Assembly: GCA_030248225.1 (NCBI GenBank)
Contig: JASANE010028091.1
Coordinates: 36,421-100,420, forward strand
Origin: Trileptium ribeirensis
Taxonomy: Eukaryota; Nematoda; Enoplea; Enoplida; Thoracostomopsidae
Direction of reading: 5' to 3'
Length of the DNA stretch: 64,000 bases
Positions 10,500-23,221 of this stretch are shown one piece after another; the first letter of the stretch is position 1, and every line of letters starts with the position of its first letter. Both the position numbers and the translations under genes were made by a program. The notes under the pieces were generated by a model. The model made no database searches. It was not told the DNA's origin and was given only the letters and a program-made list of their open reading frames with translations.

Positions 10500-13400
10500 A
10501 GCTGGAATGTCGTGAAGAGTTTTATTCTTCGATTATTTTGACTGTTTCGTCGATTCGAATTATGAATTTGGGTATATCGAACGCCCAAATTTAATATATA
10601 ATGTGTGGGTAACAGATTAGGGAACGGGAACGGTGAATTTTTTTGCCGGTTTATTCCTAACACCAAATAACACTAAACCATACAAGACTTTTAAACTTCA
10701 GCACAAACATATAGTAGGTGTGAGATATTGCTGTGAAAAACTAGCAGACATTTTATTAATATATACTGAAAATCGTAGAGTCGCGCATTTGCAACTTTCT
10801 CTCACAATTAAACGCCCTGTTAAAGCGTTATACTGAAGTTATACTGTGGTAACTACCACGCCTCATATGCTCTTTTGAGGTACTACATGCTACATTTGAG
10901 ATTTGTCCTAAATTTTAATAGCGGCAATTCCCCACGTATGCATCACACCGGTCTATTACACAATTTTGAGTAGATATCAACTGTGTTTCGCATAAGAATC
11001 GAATTTACAAAATTTACAATGCCGACTGAAAAAGCGTAATGACATAATATGCTCCCTGATGTATTTTTGGTGCGCATCGTTGCATAAGTGTATGGCGTTC
11101 GAGCATTTATATTAACTTTAATTCCTTACTTCTCGAATAGAATTGTATTTTGATTAGCGCTCAACAAACTAATGCCGTCGCGATAATTTGAACCCGAGCA
11201 CCTTGCGTTAGGGTCGCGATTGCTAACCATTGAGCTATGGCGACACTGTTGCTCTGCACAACGTCCTCAAGGCTCATTATAAAGCACACTACACCATGAA
11301 CTGTGCTCATCCGCTACTTCATATTGTATTTAGTTGCCTTCGAGCAGCCGCACATGCTTGAAGATGTTTAATAAAGTTTTTTTTGTTAAAAGTAATAAAA
11401 TTACGTAAATATGTACAGCGAATAAATTGCTTAAGTCACCTAACCTACAGATAGTAAGGTAAAATAATTTCTGCAAATCCTAAACATTTTGCTACAATTA
11501 CAGTGAATCAGCAGCTATAGCAAACCATTAATTAATAGATGGTGAATCAGTGAATTAGCAATGAGCCTAGAGTTTCAACATACTATATACTAATCGCCTA
11601 GTTCGGCTACATCCCAAATAATAGTAAAAATCTAATTTTAATTCATTTTATATCAGAAACAAAAAAAACAAATCAAAAGCTAAATACGTGATTCTAGAAC
11701 TCTGGCATCACATCAAACGCCACAAGATAAAATTCAGTAGCAACCTGAAATTCATTAGAACGAACCATCGGCGTCGAACCTTCAGGTTGCACAGAGATAA
11801 AAGAGTAAAAGGTACAACTAAGGAACCATATTTTTGCTATAAAACAGTACGATGGGTTATCGTTCTTTTACATAAAGCTGTGGATTTAATACAAAAATGA
11901 GATATCTCCTCGATTTTTGTGAACTAAAGCCACACCGGTAGTTAGTAATTACTTGTAGATATTTCGTCTATATTTAGCAATTTCTGTACTCAATAGTTTT
12001 TTGTTTAATTCAAGCTGGGAAACAGATGTATTCAAATCTAGATTATTCAGTTGATGCATTGTGGATCAAAAATAACACAACTGGTGGATTTTCGTAGTAT
12101 ATTTTTGTGTTATATTTTGTGGTTGGCATATATATCTTGTGTTTTATATTATCGTTTAATTTATTTCATCAGTCATAAAATCGAGCTTCCTATACTTAAA
12201 GGATTATACAGATTTAGTGTTGATTTTTACTATTTGTATATATTCATTTAGAATCGGTCAACGTTAAGCTGAAGTAAACTTTATAGCCTGTTATACATAA
12301 AAACATACTCATGTTAGTTAATTTTTTTTCCCAACGACCAAGGTTTTCTATTTAGTGTTTTGTAAAAGTATTTTGAGAGTAAAGTTTGGCTTAAAAATAG
12401 CTATTATTACACATGTAGGTACGTCTTTCAGCTTCATGTTGGTCGGTTATTTATTGGTATATTAAATTGTTGCAGTCATAATGAATACAAATAAATGATT
12501 GGTCCCGCTTAACTATATTGGCAACCGCCCTGATGTGGAGTAATTAGTGTAAAAGAAAAACGTATGAACACATCAAATGTGAGCCTAACAGGAAGCATTG
12601 TACCATAATCAATATAATTATTTCATAAATATTGGTATTTAGAAGGATGGAAAATCACTATGTACCCGCGAAATATACGGTTCAATAACATTGGCGGCAA
12701 TTCGAACACGCAATGCGATGTGCAATTAAAAGACATGATTATGTTTGACAATAGTATTTCCAAATCCCATATAACTCAAGTTTTTATAGATATTTTTCTT
12801 CAATGATGTATCTTTTTTCTCTTCGTTGGTACATTGGTGTATATATTACGGATTAGTGTTGGGAAACTGCCGGCTTTGAAGTCAAGCAACCGGTCATTGG
12901 CAGGCCCGTAAAATTTTAGAATTACAAACATAGCAACGGCTGTCCGACCGCACAGCGGCTGGCCTGCGGCCAATGGACGGCTGACCGCCAAGAAGCTTCT
13001 CTTACTGCGATACGACTTTACGCTGAATGCAAATGCAAAACAGTCAGTTTTGTTGCTAGAGATGATTGGTGGTCCAGTGACTAAGAGCGCATCCCAAAAA
13101 ACGGTGGGATCATTCTCTGATTTTATCCCTCTTCCCCCAGCCGAAACACAGAATTTTTTCGTATAACAGTTGTTCAAATTATTGTAAACAATATAGAAAA
13201 AGTTGGGATCACACATCGTGCTTCGTTATATTATGATTATATTCACAGAATTAGGTAAATTAATTGAGTTATATTGTGGATATTTTGATATTGTACCTTT
13301 GACAGATTTTACATATTGTGCACCAATAGCGGTTTACGTCAGTCCCGCTGTTTCATGACTAATGAATGGTTGTGTTGTTTCTCTACCTGTGACTTTAAAT

Positions 13401-14370
13401 ATATTCAGTATTTTTCTGATAAACATTTGATATTTGTGTTGCGTTAATTATTGTAATACTTGACAGTTTAACAATTCGGATTATATATTACGGAATCTTC
13501 AACCTGGCCTCCTCAATCATCATCTTTATCAAAAGGACCGTGGTAAGAGTCTGCTGAGACCAACATTTTATGTACTGTCAATACATTTTCAATGCAGTTT
13601 TAGCGAAAGAAAAACTTGCGTAAAAAGCAACAAAGCTTCTGTACCACCTGACTTTGACTGCGCCGCTGATATGCCTGATTGGATTTGACGACCCCATATC
13701 ACGAGTAACGAAAATTTTATGCTTTTATGCATAAACAAAACTTCCATAAATATATCTCACAAAGTTACGTTTAGCTGCGTTAATACGTAAAAACTTTTCG
13801 GTTTAAATTTAAGCTCAAACATTGAGCTCAATATCTGGTCAAAATTTGTCTATTAACTGTAATAAAAAAATTGTCTAAAAGTTTGGAGATGATAACGCAC
13901 CTCTGTTACCTTAACAAGATTACTGGTGCACTCACGAGGTCGCAAGTACAAACTTTTATCTCGAAATATGATATCATTTTTCGGTAAGTTTGAAAGCATG
14001 GGTAATGTACTAACCTTGGCAGCATATTGCTTAATTCAATCAGCGATATCTTAAAAATTTCGAGGTCAAAATTTTACAAAACACTGCAAACATTTTTGAA
14101 TATATTTATGCTTTGACACACACTTTAAACATTGCTATTTACCACATTTTTTCAATACAAATTACAGTCAAATCTTGGTCAAATTTTGATAAAAATGTGT
14201 TTCTAAATTTTGAGCTAAAAGAACGTGTGAACTCATCTTAAATATTCTTGCAATTAAAATATACGCATGAGGTACTATATGTGTTGGGACAGTTATATAT
14301 ATATTGATTTAGGTTACGGCCAAATATTGATGACAGCGCATGTAATCACGTACATAGTAAACGTCATCCA
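10500..14370. other. Gene-free AT-rich stretch
   Basis: Apart from the tRNA-like piece at 11174-11244 and a possible lone transposon end at 12857 with GC-rich text to about 13000, this is anonymous. The 138-codon minus-strand frame at 12800-13216 runs through that GC-rich repeat text and has no recognisable domain. Confidence 0.5.
11174..11244 (-). repeat. tRNA-derived SINE head or tRNA relic
   Basis: On the minus strand GTCGCCATAGCTCAATGGTT resembles box A and CTCGGGTTCAAATTA resembles box B. The ends GTCGCCA and TCGCGAC pair at six of seven positions, like an acceptor stem. The T-arm is about three bases short and no clean anticodon stem forms, so it is not a working tRNA. Confidence 0.55.
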
Positions 14371-14377
14371 GTACGCA

Positions 14378-14596
14378 TGTCATTGAGGGTGCCTACGATA
14401 CTCCCGACATTGAGGGCACCAACAGTACTCATGCACAGGAGGGTACCCATAGCACTCATAGTATTGAAGGCACCCGCAGTACTCATGACGTTGGGAGCAC
14501 CCACAATACTCATAGAATTGAGGCAACCAATAGTCCTCGTGGGAATGAGGGCACCCACAGTACTCGTTGTATTGAGGGAACCGATGTCAATTAAAA
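14378..14596. repeat. Diverged 27-bp minisatellite, about 8 copies
   Basis: Units of the type CATTGAGGGCACCCACAGTA plus CTCATGA repeat with 27-base spacing. Because 27 is a multiple of three, both strands stay open (a repeating 9-residue MSTVGALNT-like frame on the minus strand). I read this as a minisatellite rather than a gene. Confidence 0.85.
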
Positions 14597-15700
14597 TGAG
14601 TCTGCTAACCTTCAAATATCGCGCTCCACGCCTCAACTATAATTGCTCTGGGTCCCCCCCCCCGCTGCTATCTGTGGCTAAAATGGGTTGACACTCGAAG
14701 AAATTATCATTCCACGGTTTGGGTTGCCATAAATACAAAGCTAATATAAACTGGGAGGACACTTCCTTGCCTACCTCCATCTCCGTTGTGCTATACATGT
14801 CTGACCTAGGGTTTTCCTAGTTAACTGGTATGCACAAAATATTCCGCGTGGTGAAAACGTGGTCGCCAACACATTTTCTAAAAATGGTTATTTTTGAAAC
14901 ATTTTAACAGCATACTATTGTAATTAGAAGCCAGGCTGGTCAGGGCGTCCAACCATAATTAGCTAATTATATTCTATCGATGAAATAATAATAATACGCT
15001 TTCTATTTGTTTTCGTTTTTAGCAGATTAGATAGAGCGAGTCTAATCGTGGTCTCAACTAAGTCTCGGTGTGACTTTACTTATTTATACGTTTATTTAAT
15101 CGGAAACCCGATAACCAATGTATAGTTCTAATTATACTAAGTGCACACAACTGAGGCACGACCAACAAGACCAAGCTGGATTTTATCAACGTGTTGATAT
15201 CAATCATATACTGGTCTATCATAAGCCAATAACCAGCTCAAACAAAAACTATACGAGCTTCTATTTAGAACTGAACAAATGATCAGCTCATATGGACGCA
15301 CATGAGCAAATTTGTGCTTGATACGATGATTTAACGGTCAGAATAGATGAACCCTGCAGCTAGCCAGAAGATACACGAAACAACTATGTAAAAACACACT
15401 ATTTTGCGATTCAAATCAAATAATTTATCTTCGCGCACATTTAGATAAAAATTTTAATTAGAAAATTTGTTCAATATGAATTAAATAAACTCAGTTCGTG
15501 ATCACTAAGAGCTATTAACACACGGAAGTGATTTGCTTTTAAAGTCTCTATTACGCTGGGTTTATTCGCGGTCTGTGCGAATCGAAATTCTAAGTTGACA
15601 GGCATCAACAGGCAGTTCCGTGCTAAATTGGACAGAGCCAAAAATTGTAGTGCTTTATGATTTTCTGATACTATATTATAAATAAATTATAAATATTATA

Positions 15701-16180
15701 AGCAAGAGTAATCTCGACGATCCATTATTGTAAGTTTGCTGTGAATGGGCTACAAATGTAGAAACATTAAGGGCTCTGTAAGCAAGAGTAATCTCGACGA
15801 TCCAATATTGTAAGTTTGCTGTAAATGGGCTACAAATGTAGAAACATTAAGGGCTCTGTAAGCAAGAGTAATCTCGACGATCCATTATTGTAAGTTTGCT
15901 GTAAATGGGCTACAAATGTAGAAACATTAAGGGCTCTGTAAGCAAGAGTAATCTCAACGATCCATTATTGTAAGTTTGCTGTAAATGGGCTACAAATGTA
16001 GAAACATTAAGGGCTCTGTAAGCAAGAGTAATCTCGACGATCCATTATTGTAAGTTTGCTGTAAATGGGCTACAAATCTAGAAACATTAAGGGCTCTGTA
16101 AGCAAGAGTAATCTCGACGATCCATTATTGTAAGTTTGCTGTAAATGGGCTACAAATGTAGAAACATTAAGGGCTCCGTG
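15701..16180. repeat. Tandem array, 80-bp unit, 6 copies
   Basis: AGCAAGAGTAATCTCGACGA recurs at 15701, 15781, 15861, 15941, 16021 and 16101, with near-identical units ending AACATTAAGGGCTCTGTA. Only single-base differences separate the copies. Confidence 0.97.
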
Positions 16181-16189
16181 AATGGTTTT

Positions 16190-17480
16190 TGTAACTTTAT
16201 GCGACAGCAGCGTTTCCAAACTTTGGTCCTGAACAGTTTACCACATTTGGTGTTAGTGGGTCTGGTTAGTGGAATTATGCAGTAGTCATTAGCGAAGCGT
16301 ATATTATATTTTCCCGGATTGAGATTTGCCAAATCTGTTCCTTTGCAAAAATGATGGCTCGCCCAGGAATGGTTTTTTGTTTTTAGTTGTTGTAAACAAG
16401 ATGTACACTAAAGGTATAAAATTCTTCGTTAACGGTCATTTGAAATGATCGTAAACCGAAATATGAAAAATTGTAATGCATGTATCCCTGGGGTGTTCTT
16501 TAGTCAAGTCAGTTCACGATCGTTAAAACGATGTACGCGAACAAATCACGATTTTCCCCTACGTACGCGTACACGATTTGCAATGCAGCAACGCGTAGGT
16601 GATATTCAGTCGCTATTTTGCTATTTGCAGTATCTAATTTTGCTGACCGTGTACAAGTGAAAACGCGATTACGAATCGCGTTTTTCCCGTAAGCTATAAT
16701 ATATATATAATACACAAATAAACCGCGAATATTGACACCTGATTCTGAACGTCATTTGATGAACGCGGACAAACGCGCGAAATGTACAATTCGGCGCTCA
16801 CGGAAATTCCATTCGTACATTATTGCAGAGCCCATGTTCGCGTTTACAAAACTCCGAATACCAGTGGCAAAAATGTAACGCTGATTTCTGAATCAATTTG
16901 TGATGTTGACAAAAGAACAATCTTGGTTTACACATCTAATGCGGAGCACGCAAAAAGGATTCTAATTTACTAACCCACCGTATACTGATGTTAGCTACTA
17001 GAATAACACAATTCTTGAAAGTTTTCGACTGCTAATAAAAAGCGTAGAAACATTCATATTACCTACCCTGAGACTTCGAAGCTGTTACAATGACGTACTA
17101 CGGAATACTTAAATCCTGGTATGCTTAGGATACGTTAGTTGGTGGTTACTTAAACTGCAGATTACGGGTTAGGGTGTGCAGCGTTGAACCGCTTTGGTTT
17201 TTGATGTTGGTATTGCATCGTGCTTTTATATAATACAGAACGGTAATTCTGTACGACAAAATAGCAACCTTTACAGGAACGTTTCCAGTCATAAATCTAC
17301 GTGCGCTTTTAAGAAATCTGTAAACACTTTCTTAAACCTGTCTGCTGCTACTTCGTTCTAAATTTTATCACCTTATGCAAAATTGTTGGATTATCTTGTA
17401 AATATTGTACGAAACAGACCATCGGGTATACATATTGATGTAGCTGTTTCATGGCAGTATTTGTGAAATAGTGTGCACAT
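16190..17480. other. Nothing recognised
   Basis: Mixed anonymous sequence with CGTACGCGT-type motifs near 16520-16600 and only short frames. No repeat boundary or exon signature was found. Confidence 0.45.
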
Positions 17481-17700
17481 GGGCCGAAGAACCGAGGTGA
17501 CAGGAGATGGTAGTTTGGTAACCAAAAGGGGAATCCCATGAGGGTTCCCGGCGGTCGCGCCGCCTTCGGTACTGCAAAAAGCACCTATGTGTTGGTGTGG
17601 GTGGTCTATCAGGGGTAGTTGGACCCTCGAGAGGAGGGTACGAACCTAGGGGGCGGTAACCCCCTGCCCCTATCAGCGTGTACGATATTAGTATAGGACT
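17480..17700. other. GC-rich island
   Basis: About 220 bases rich in C/G with short palindromic pieces (GGGGGCGGTAACCCCC, GGGTTCCCGGCGG). The minus strand is open but shows no recognisable product. Likely the tail of a mobile element. Confidence 0.3.
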
Positions 17701-17899
17701 AATTAAGATACTGGTCAATGACTCGCCCCTCAATTGCTGGCGCTGCTGCTTTGTGAACCAAAGACCACTGAGGTGTTAACAAAACGGTCTTTAAAGACCG
17801 CAAAATCACTGTAACTTTTATTAGATGCATCTGGGATATGGACATACGTGTCCTCAGCTCGATCTCTTCGGTATGCAGGGAGAACTTTTGGGTCTTTTC

Positions 17900-18060
17900 G
17901 GTTATCCCCCCAGCCCGAATTTCGTCATTTTCAAGATACAGGCGAAATTTTGGTACCAATCGACTCAGCTCGATGAGGCGGTTCAGAAAATATCCATTTT
18001 GCCCATATCCCTGACAGAAAAATTTTTCAATTTTTTTGGGTCCCAATGGTCCCCCCTAGG
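17900..18060 (+). repeat. Dispersed repeat, copy B
   Basis: The same order as copy A: CCCCAGCCCGAATTTCGTCA, GACTCAGCTCGATGAGGCGG, TTCAGAAAATATCCATTTTG and GGGTCCCAATGGTCCC. The window's first 110 bases (TTCAGAAAATATTCACTTAG, then TTTTTTGAATTTTTTAG) look like a third, more decayed copy. Confidence 0.75.
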
Positions 18061-18124
18061 GAACCCAAAAAAATTTTTTCTTCCGAATCCGGTCATGTAT
18101 GGTACCGATCGACGCGGATTGAAT

Positions 18125-19420
18125 AGCTGATTCTATGATAGTAATTTTATAGAAATCTGATAACAGGTTCCTGAGTTATGATCAAAAAAAAGCTGAGTCT
18201 CTCAGCCACCGATACCGGTGCCCGGGATGCAGGACGAGGACCTGGACTCAGCGGCGCATCCCATCTGAAAAACCTAATAAATAAAAAGGTTAGTTAGTAC
18301 ATAACAACAACATAATATAATACATATTTAACTCACCATCATTTGATCCGGGCAACAATATTTTGGTTGAGAACGTTAATCGAAACAACTCCATGGGAAA
18401 AGAAATTGAAAGACCAGTAAATCTCCTCGGAAGGACTTACCAGAAAATTCGTTCTCACTGCAATCAGACTCGCTGTGAAATTTCGTTAAAATCTTTATAA
18501 AGATCTTTAAAATCATTATCCAGATTTGAGGCTTGATCTTTTATAACATGGCCAAGTCGAATAACATATATATATATTTAGCTAAACTATGCATAATTTT
18601 AATTTTAGCTTCTGTACAAAATTGAATTTTCACCCTCGTCGTTTGTTGACTATAAATAAAGCCAAACGTGCGCTAAGTAGCTTGTAAATAGCCGCACTTG
18701 CATGAATTTTAAATTTTTAAAGGAAGCTTAAACAAAAATTTTGAAGATAGTGATATTTACGTATTTATTTTACCTGAATTTATGTGTCTTGCTTTAATTA
18801 CTACTAATCTTGCATTTTTTGGGCCTAGAGCTAAGTATTTTCCCTGTAACATAAGCTGCTAAACTGCATCTAATAAATATTTTTTCAGTAGTCTGTCCCG
18901 GCTATCAATCCCTGAGACATAGCCACTCCCGGCCCGTACAAACATAGTCGTACAAGCATAGCTTAGCTATATATTTCATTTATGAACGGCCGGATGTGGC
19001 TGTACCTTTTTGTCAGACTTTAGCTCTGTGACATAATCCGGCCCTAGGTGCACACATCTTAAGGTAAATGATGCATTAGCTTAGGCTAAGACCAGGCTTA
19101 GGCATGGTATATCGAGAACGGCATGGCCAGCATTTTATTTATACCCGTTGATGGTTACTTTGAGCTTCACTCTTACGCGTAGAACTCTTCCATTGCGATG
19201 GAGCTATGGAGCGGCTGAATCGCTCATCGAGCAAAGACTCAGCTTAAATAGTCTAAAATCTAGGCTAGAGAGATTCAGATAGTGGTTGGAATTCTAAAAT
19301 ATTTTATAAAATAATGCTAAGCTTCTAAAATAAATTTATATCTCTAATTTATTTATAACAATAATTTATCTAAGAGCTTTTACGCGTGATTTTATACCTT
19401 TTTATCTTAAAATGCTTACG
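18125..19420. other. Nothing recognised
   Basis: AT-rich anonymous DNA. Two short GC-richer patches (18200-18260 and 18895-19040) contain CCGGCCC/CCGGCCG pieces that look like transposon debris. Confidence 0.45.
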
Positions 19421-19428
19421 GTACTAGT

Positions 19429-20258
19429 CAGGGCCGCCGCTAGGATGTCCGAGGCCCCCCAGCAGGCTGCGAGCGCCCCAGTAGGCTGCGAGGCCCCCCC
19501 AGCAGGCTGCGAGGCCCCCCCAGCAGGATGCGAGGCCCCTATCACATTTCTTAACTAATGTAATCGTTTTCGAATACACTTACCTTAAGACATTATACTC
19601 TAAAAATCTGCAAAGACCGTGTACCCTTAAATTTGAGAGCTGTTCCTTAAATTAAGATAGTATGCATGGTCATAATTTTATAAACAGTCTTTGCAATATT
19701 TTAAAAGCATCCTTATAGCCTGCTCCTTTGTACGTTTGCGCTTTGAAGCACCACTTTCGAATACCCGTTGACTCATTTCACGAACACATATTTCATATAT
19801 CAAAATTTAATATTATTATGAATAAATTATAACAAAATTACTAATACTAATATTTATTTTAACCGTCAAGACTTATCACGTAGATAACCCCGGAATATAA
19901 CCAGGGGCCTCAAGGCCTCTACTAGTTTATTTCACACCAAATGCTATACATTAGTTGCATAGACGCTGACCTAAATAAATTTTCGTGTATGTCCGTAAAA
20001 CAGGCGCCCAGTAAAAACTCTAACTTTGAACCTCGGAACGGTTAAACTCATACTCACGATTAGGCTTCTAAACTCTGAGGTTACCTTTGTATATCGTGTA
20101 CATTTACTTTGCGAAAGGTGCTTGAGGTTGTGCTGCGGCTCCCAACTTTTTCACCTTTTCACCCAGAGGCCATGAGATGAGGCCCCTGTAAGGCGCGAGG
20201 CCCCTGCAAGGGGCGAGCCCCCCCTAGGGGGGTAGGGGGGGTACTAACGGCGGCTCTG
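19429..20258. mobile_element. hAT-like non-autonomous element, 830 bp
   Basis: The left end CAGGGCCGCCGCTAG mirrors the right end AACGGCGGCTCTG. Perfect 8-bp target duplications GTACTAGT flank it at 19421-19428 and 20259-20266. Just inside both ends lie G/C-rich GAGGCCCC-type repeats; the middle is AT-rich with no transposase frame. The 8-bp duplication and CA..TG ends are those of the hAT superfamily. Confidence 0.92.
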
Positions 20259-20799
20259 GTACTAGTATTTAAAAAGCTATTAAGCCTTTTAGCGCTGATT
20301 ATGAGCTTAAATATGTGTTCGGGTCTAGAGACAGCACACGTGGCGCTCCACAAATTTTGGATTGAGAGCATAAGGGTGCTCCATACTTTAGCTATTAGTG
20401 CGCTGAGAGCACAGTGGCTCCTGAAATTTTGTTGCTTGAGAATGCAGGAGCGCTGCAAATTCGAACTGACTAGGGTGAGCTAAGCTTAAGTCAAAGCCTA
20501 GTCCGGACAGAACGATCTACCTTGCAGTTCATAAAGTTTGCTCGAACTTTAACATTATAATAATTATATCCTTAGATCCGACATGTTAATTCAAACAATT
20601 CATTTATTCCTAATATATTTACTTTATATTTTTAAAATTTTAGTTTTAGGTGATTATAGTATCAGTGCTGTAAGCGGAGTCCTAGGCTTTAAGAGTAACT
20701 ATCACACCAGTTCATTTGCTTGAGACTTGAGTTTATCTTTAGCAATTAGGGTTCACTTCGCTGCGTCGCTTTATGTATAAAAACTTTAATCGAGCAGAA

Positions 20800-21020
20800 G
20801 TCTTGGCTTTCCTTTCATTCTTGAATGAAATTATATTTTGTATAATCCTGAACAAACTTTTGCCAAAACGGCGGATTGACCCTAGATCGCCCGGAGCTAA
20901 GTCATGTACACTAGCCATTACGCCATTTGGAAATTGTTGATAGGTCGCTTGAGGAACCTTACAAGCGAGTAACAATGCACGTGCAAATGTACGCCAGGCG
21001 ACAAACTGGGTAAGCAAGCA
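20800..21020 (-). repeat. SINE-like repeat, copy 1
   Basis: On the minus strand ATGGCGTAATGGCTAGTGTA (box A-like) is followed about 30 bases on by TAGGGTCAATCC (box B-like). Upstream, CTTGCTTACCCAGTTTGTCG and GCGTACATTTGCACGTGC are shared in diverged form with the copy at 21240-21440. Confidence 0.5.
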
Positions 21021-21239
21021 TCTGTGATTCTTAGTAAGTAATGACTCACTAAGACCAATGTTTCACTTTATGAACGAAAGGGTTAACCAAGATGATGGTC
21101 TAAAATTTTGCAAATTGGGAGAGAGTATAAATTTTAACTAGCCTTTCCTTCATGAAGAAAACTGTTTCGTACAAAGCTGAAAACACATTTGCCCAGGGGT
21201 TTGTGCCGGCCCTCCCACTTTTTACGAAAAAATGTGAAA

Positions 21240-21440
21240 AAAACTAACTGACGTGGTAATAACGAAATGATCGTGCATTTGCCGCATTGCTGGATTAAAC
21301 CTGGATCTTTGAGCCCGAGCCTCGTACAATAGCCACACCGCTTTCAGGAACAATACGGAATTGTAGAAGCGAATTACAGAGCACATGCCAACGTACGCCG
21401 CAAGAGAACCTCGGTAAAGCAGCTCACTACGAAATATAGG
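21240..21440 (-). repeat. SINE-like repeat, copy 2
   Basis: Minus-strand GCGGTGTGGCTATTGTACGA and CAGGTTTAATCC correspond to the box A- and box B-like segments of copy 1, and the segments GCTGCTTTACCGAGG and CGTACGTTGGCATGTGC align with its upstream part. The two copies are about 430 bases apart and strongly diverged. Confidence 0.45.
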
Positions 21441-22221
21441 CTGTGACAACTGTGGGAGTCTTAAAAACAGTTGTTCTCAGCTACTGTTTTCTATAAATTC
21501 CGCCCCCACTTTTCCAATAATTCCTTTGTTCTCTGCGGAAACGGAGAAGCTTCTTCGTCCGCCGATCCGCAGCATTATAATAGTTCATTTTTCGCTCTTG
21601 TCCCTTGTTAAAAGTGTCACCACCATTGTACATCCAATTTCCTTTCATCGGAACATCCTTACCTTTGTCCGAAATGGTAATATAGGACCTGTCTTACTAG
21701 AGGGTTCATAGCCGACATAAGAGCTGCTCGTGCTCCCAACTGGGGGAAGTGCACTCAGATGTAAAAGGCCTCTCACAAAACACAATTTTTTTTGCCGCAT
21801 AGAGCATAAAATCATCTCGAATACAAAAGTGATAAGTTCGATATTTTAAAATTTGCAACCGTTATACCACCAAAGAGACATGGGGAGCGCACGCCCTCCC
21901 ACACATATTCTAAATTTGTTCAATTACTTCGACCAGACTAGTGTTTGTTTCCATAAAATATATTTGAGTGTTCGTCTTCGAAAAATAAAGTACTATGTAT
22001 CAGGGGCATCGCGACAAGGGGGGCGACACTGTGGGTTATTCGGACCTAACAATTTGGGTCCCCGTCACGCCATAGTTTGGGTGGCGCTCTCACCAAGGTT
22101 TGCGGGGCTCTCACATACTGGTCCGGATTGCAAATATTTTATTTAGCTAAGCATGCAACATGAAACTTAGACAACGTTAAAAGAAACTCTTACCGGTAAC
22201 GAATTTATGCTTGCCTAAGGC

Positions 22222-23221
22222 ACTAGTGATGAGCACTGGCCAGCCTAACTTTGCCCTAGCAACCGGTTTTCGGCCTTTGTACCGACTCGCAGTCAGCTGC
22301 AAAATTTGGCGTCCGGCCGACCAACAATTGGAGCCGCTGGACAACGCTACCATTAAGGTTCAATCCAAGTCGTTAACCGGTGCACCGATTACGCTGATAC
22401 TACCAATAATCGACTCAGGTCGTTAATGCGCTTCGAATAATAAATAAGATAGATTCTTTGGAATTGATGCTTTTGGAAATAAAGCTGCAGTAGTGTATTT
22501 AGAAACAAACAGAGGTATCACCACTGAGGGTACTGTGGGCCGCTCCCACACCGTTTCTAACTGCAACAAATTTTTTCCATGTGCTAACGTCACATCACAT
22601 TTTGAGTCGAAATTTTCTGGCGACACCCCTGGTAACATACAAAACGGACTTGACGGTAAGGATATGATCATACTTGAGGAATATAGTACGTCCAAACAGT
22701 ATTTGTATTTGTATCGTCGACAGTGGACATAAACTCGGCAAGTATACGCCGAGATACTTTTGAACGCGACCACTGGAGTCCACCCATGAAATGAAAAGGT
22801 CTCGGGACTTACATTTGTGTAACAAAAAATGCAAATATGCGAGCGCAGAGCAATATCTGATTGACGCTTATTCAGTAAGCATTAGGCCGTCAGGTAGCTA
22901 TGGCCGTCATAGGTTTCGATCTAAAATGTAATCTGTTTTCGAGACTGTTTGACATAAACTGTTGTTACACTGTAACAAAAGAATTGAGGCGCAAAGATTA
23001 TTGTGGTTTTGGACGTAATTTTGTAGTGGATGATTGCAATTTGTGCACCAAGAAATTTAATTTTGAACAAATATCAAACAAAAATTTTGCAAAATATATC
23101 TTCGAGTTGTTCGGTAGTTTTACTGGATACCAGTAGGAAAATTCGCTAGCTGGTCGTTTTTCCGGCAGGCCTGGGTACCGATCAGTCGTTCAACCGGCTC
23201 GGCGACCGGTGCCCAACACTA
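22222..23221. mobile_element. Possible old inverted-repeat element, about 1 kb
   Basis: TAGTGATGAGCACTGGCC at the left and the inverse of GACCGGTGCCCAACACTA at the right match at 14 of 18 positions. GC-rich CCGGCCGACC/GGTCGTTTTTCCGGC motifs lie inside both ends. No target duplication is visible. A TAGTGTTGGGAAACTGCCGG at 12857 may be a lone left end of a relative. Confidence 0.4.

Noticed and set aside
11174..11244. Functional tRNA gene
   Set aside because: The T-arm is short and no anticodon stem forms; a tRNA-derived repeat fits better.
12800..13216. 138-codon minus-strand frame
   Set aside because: It runs through GC-rich repeat text beside a transposon-like end and has no recognisable motif.
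14364..14691. Open frames of 90 and 104 codons as a repeat protein
   Set aside because: The 27-bp minisatellite explains both frames; no start context or splice signals support a gene.
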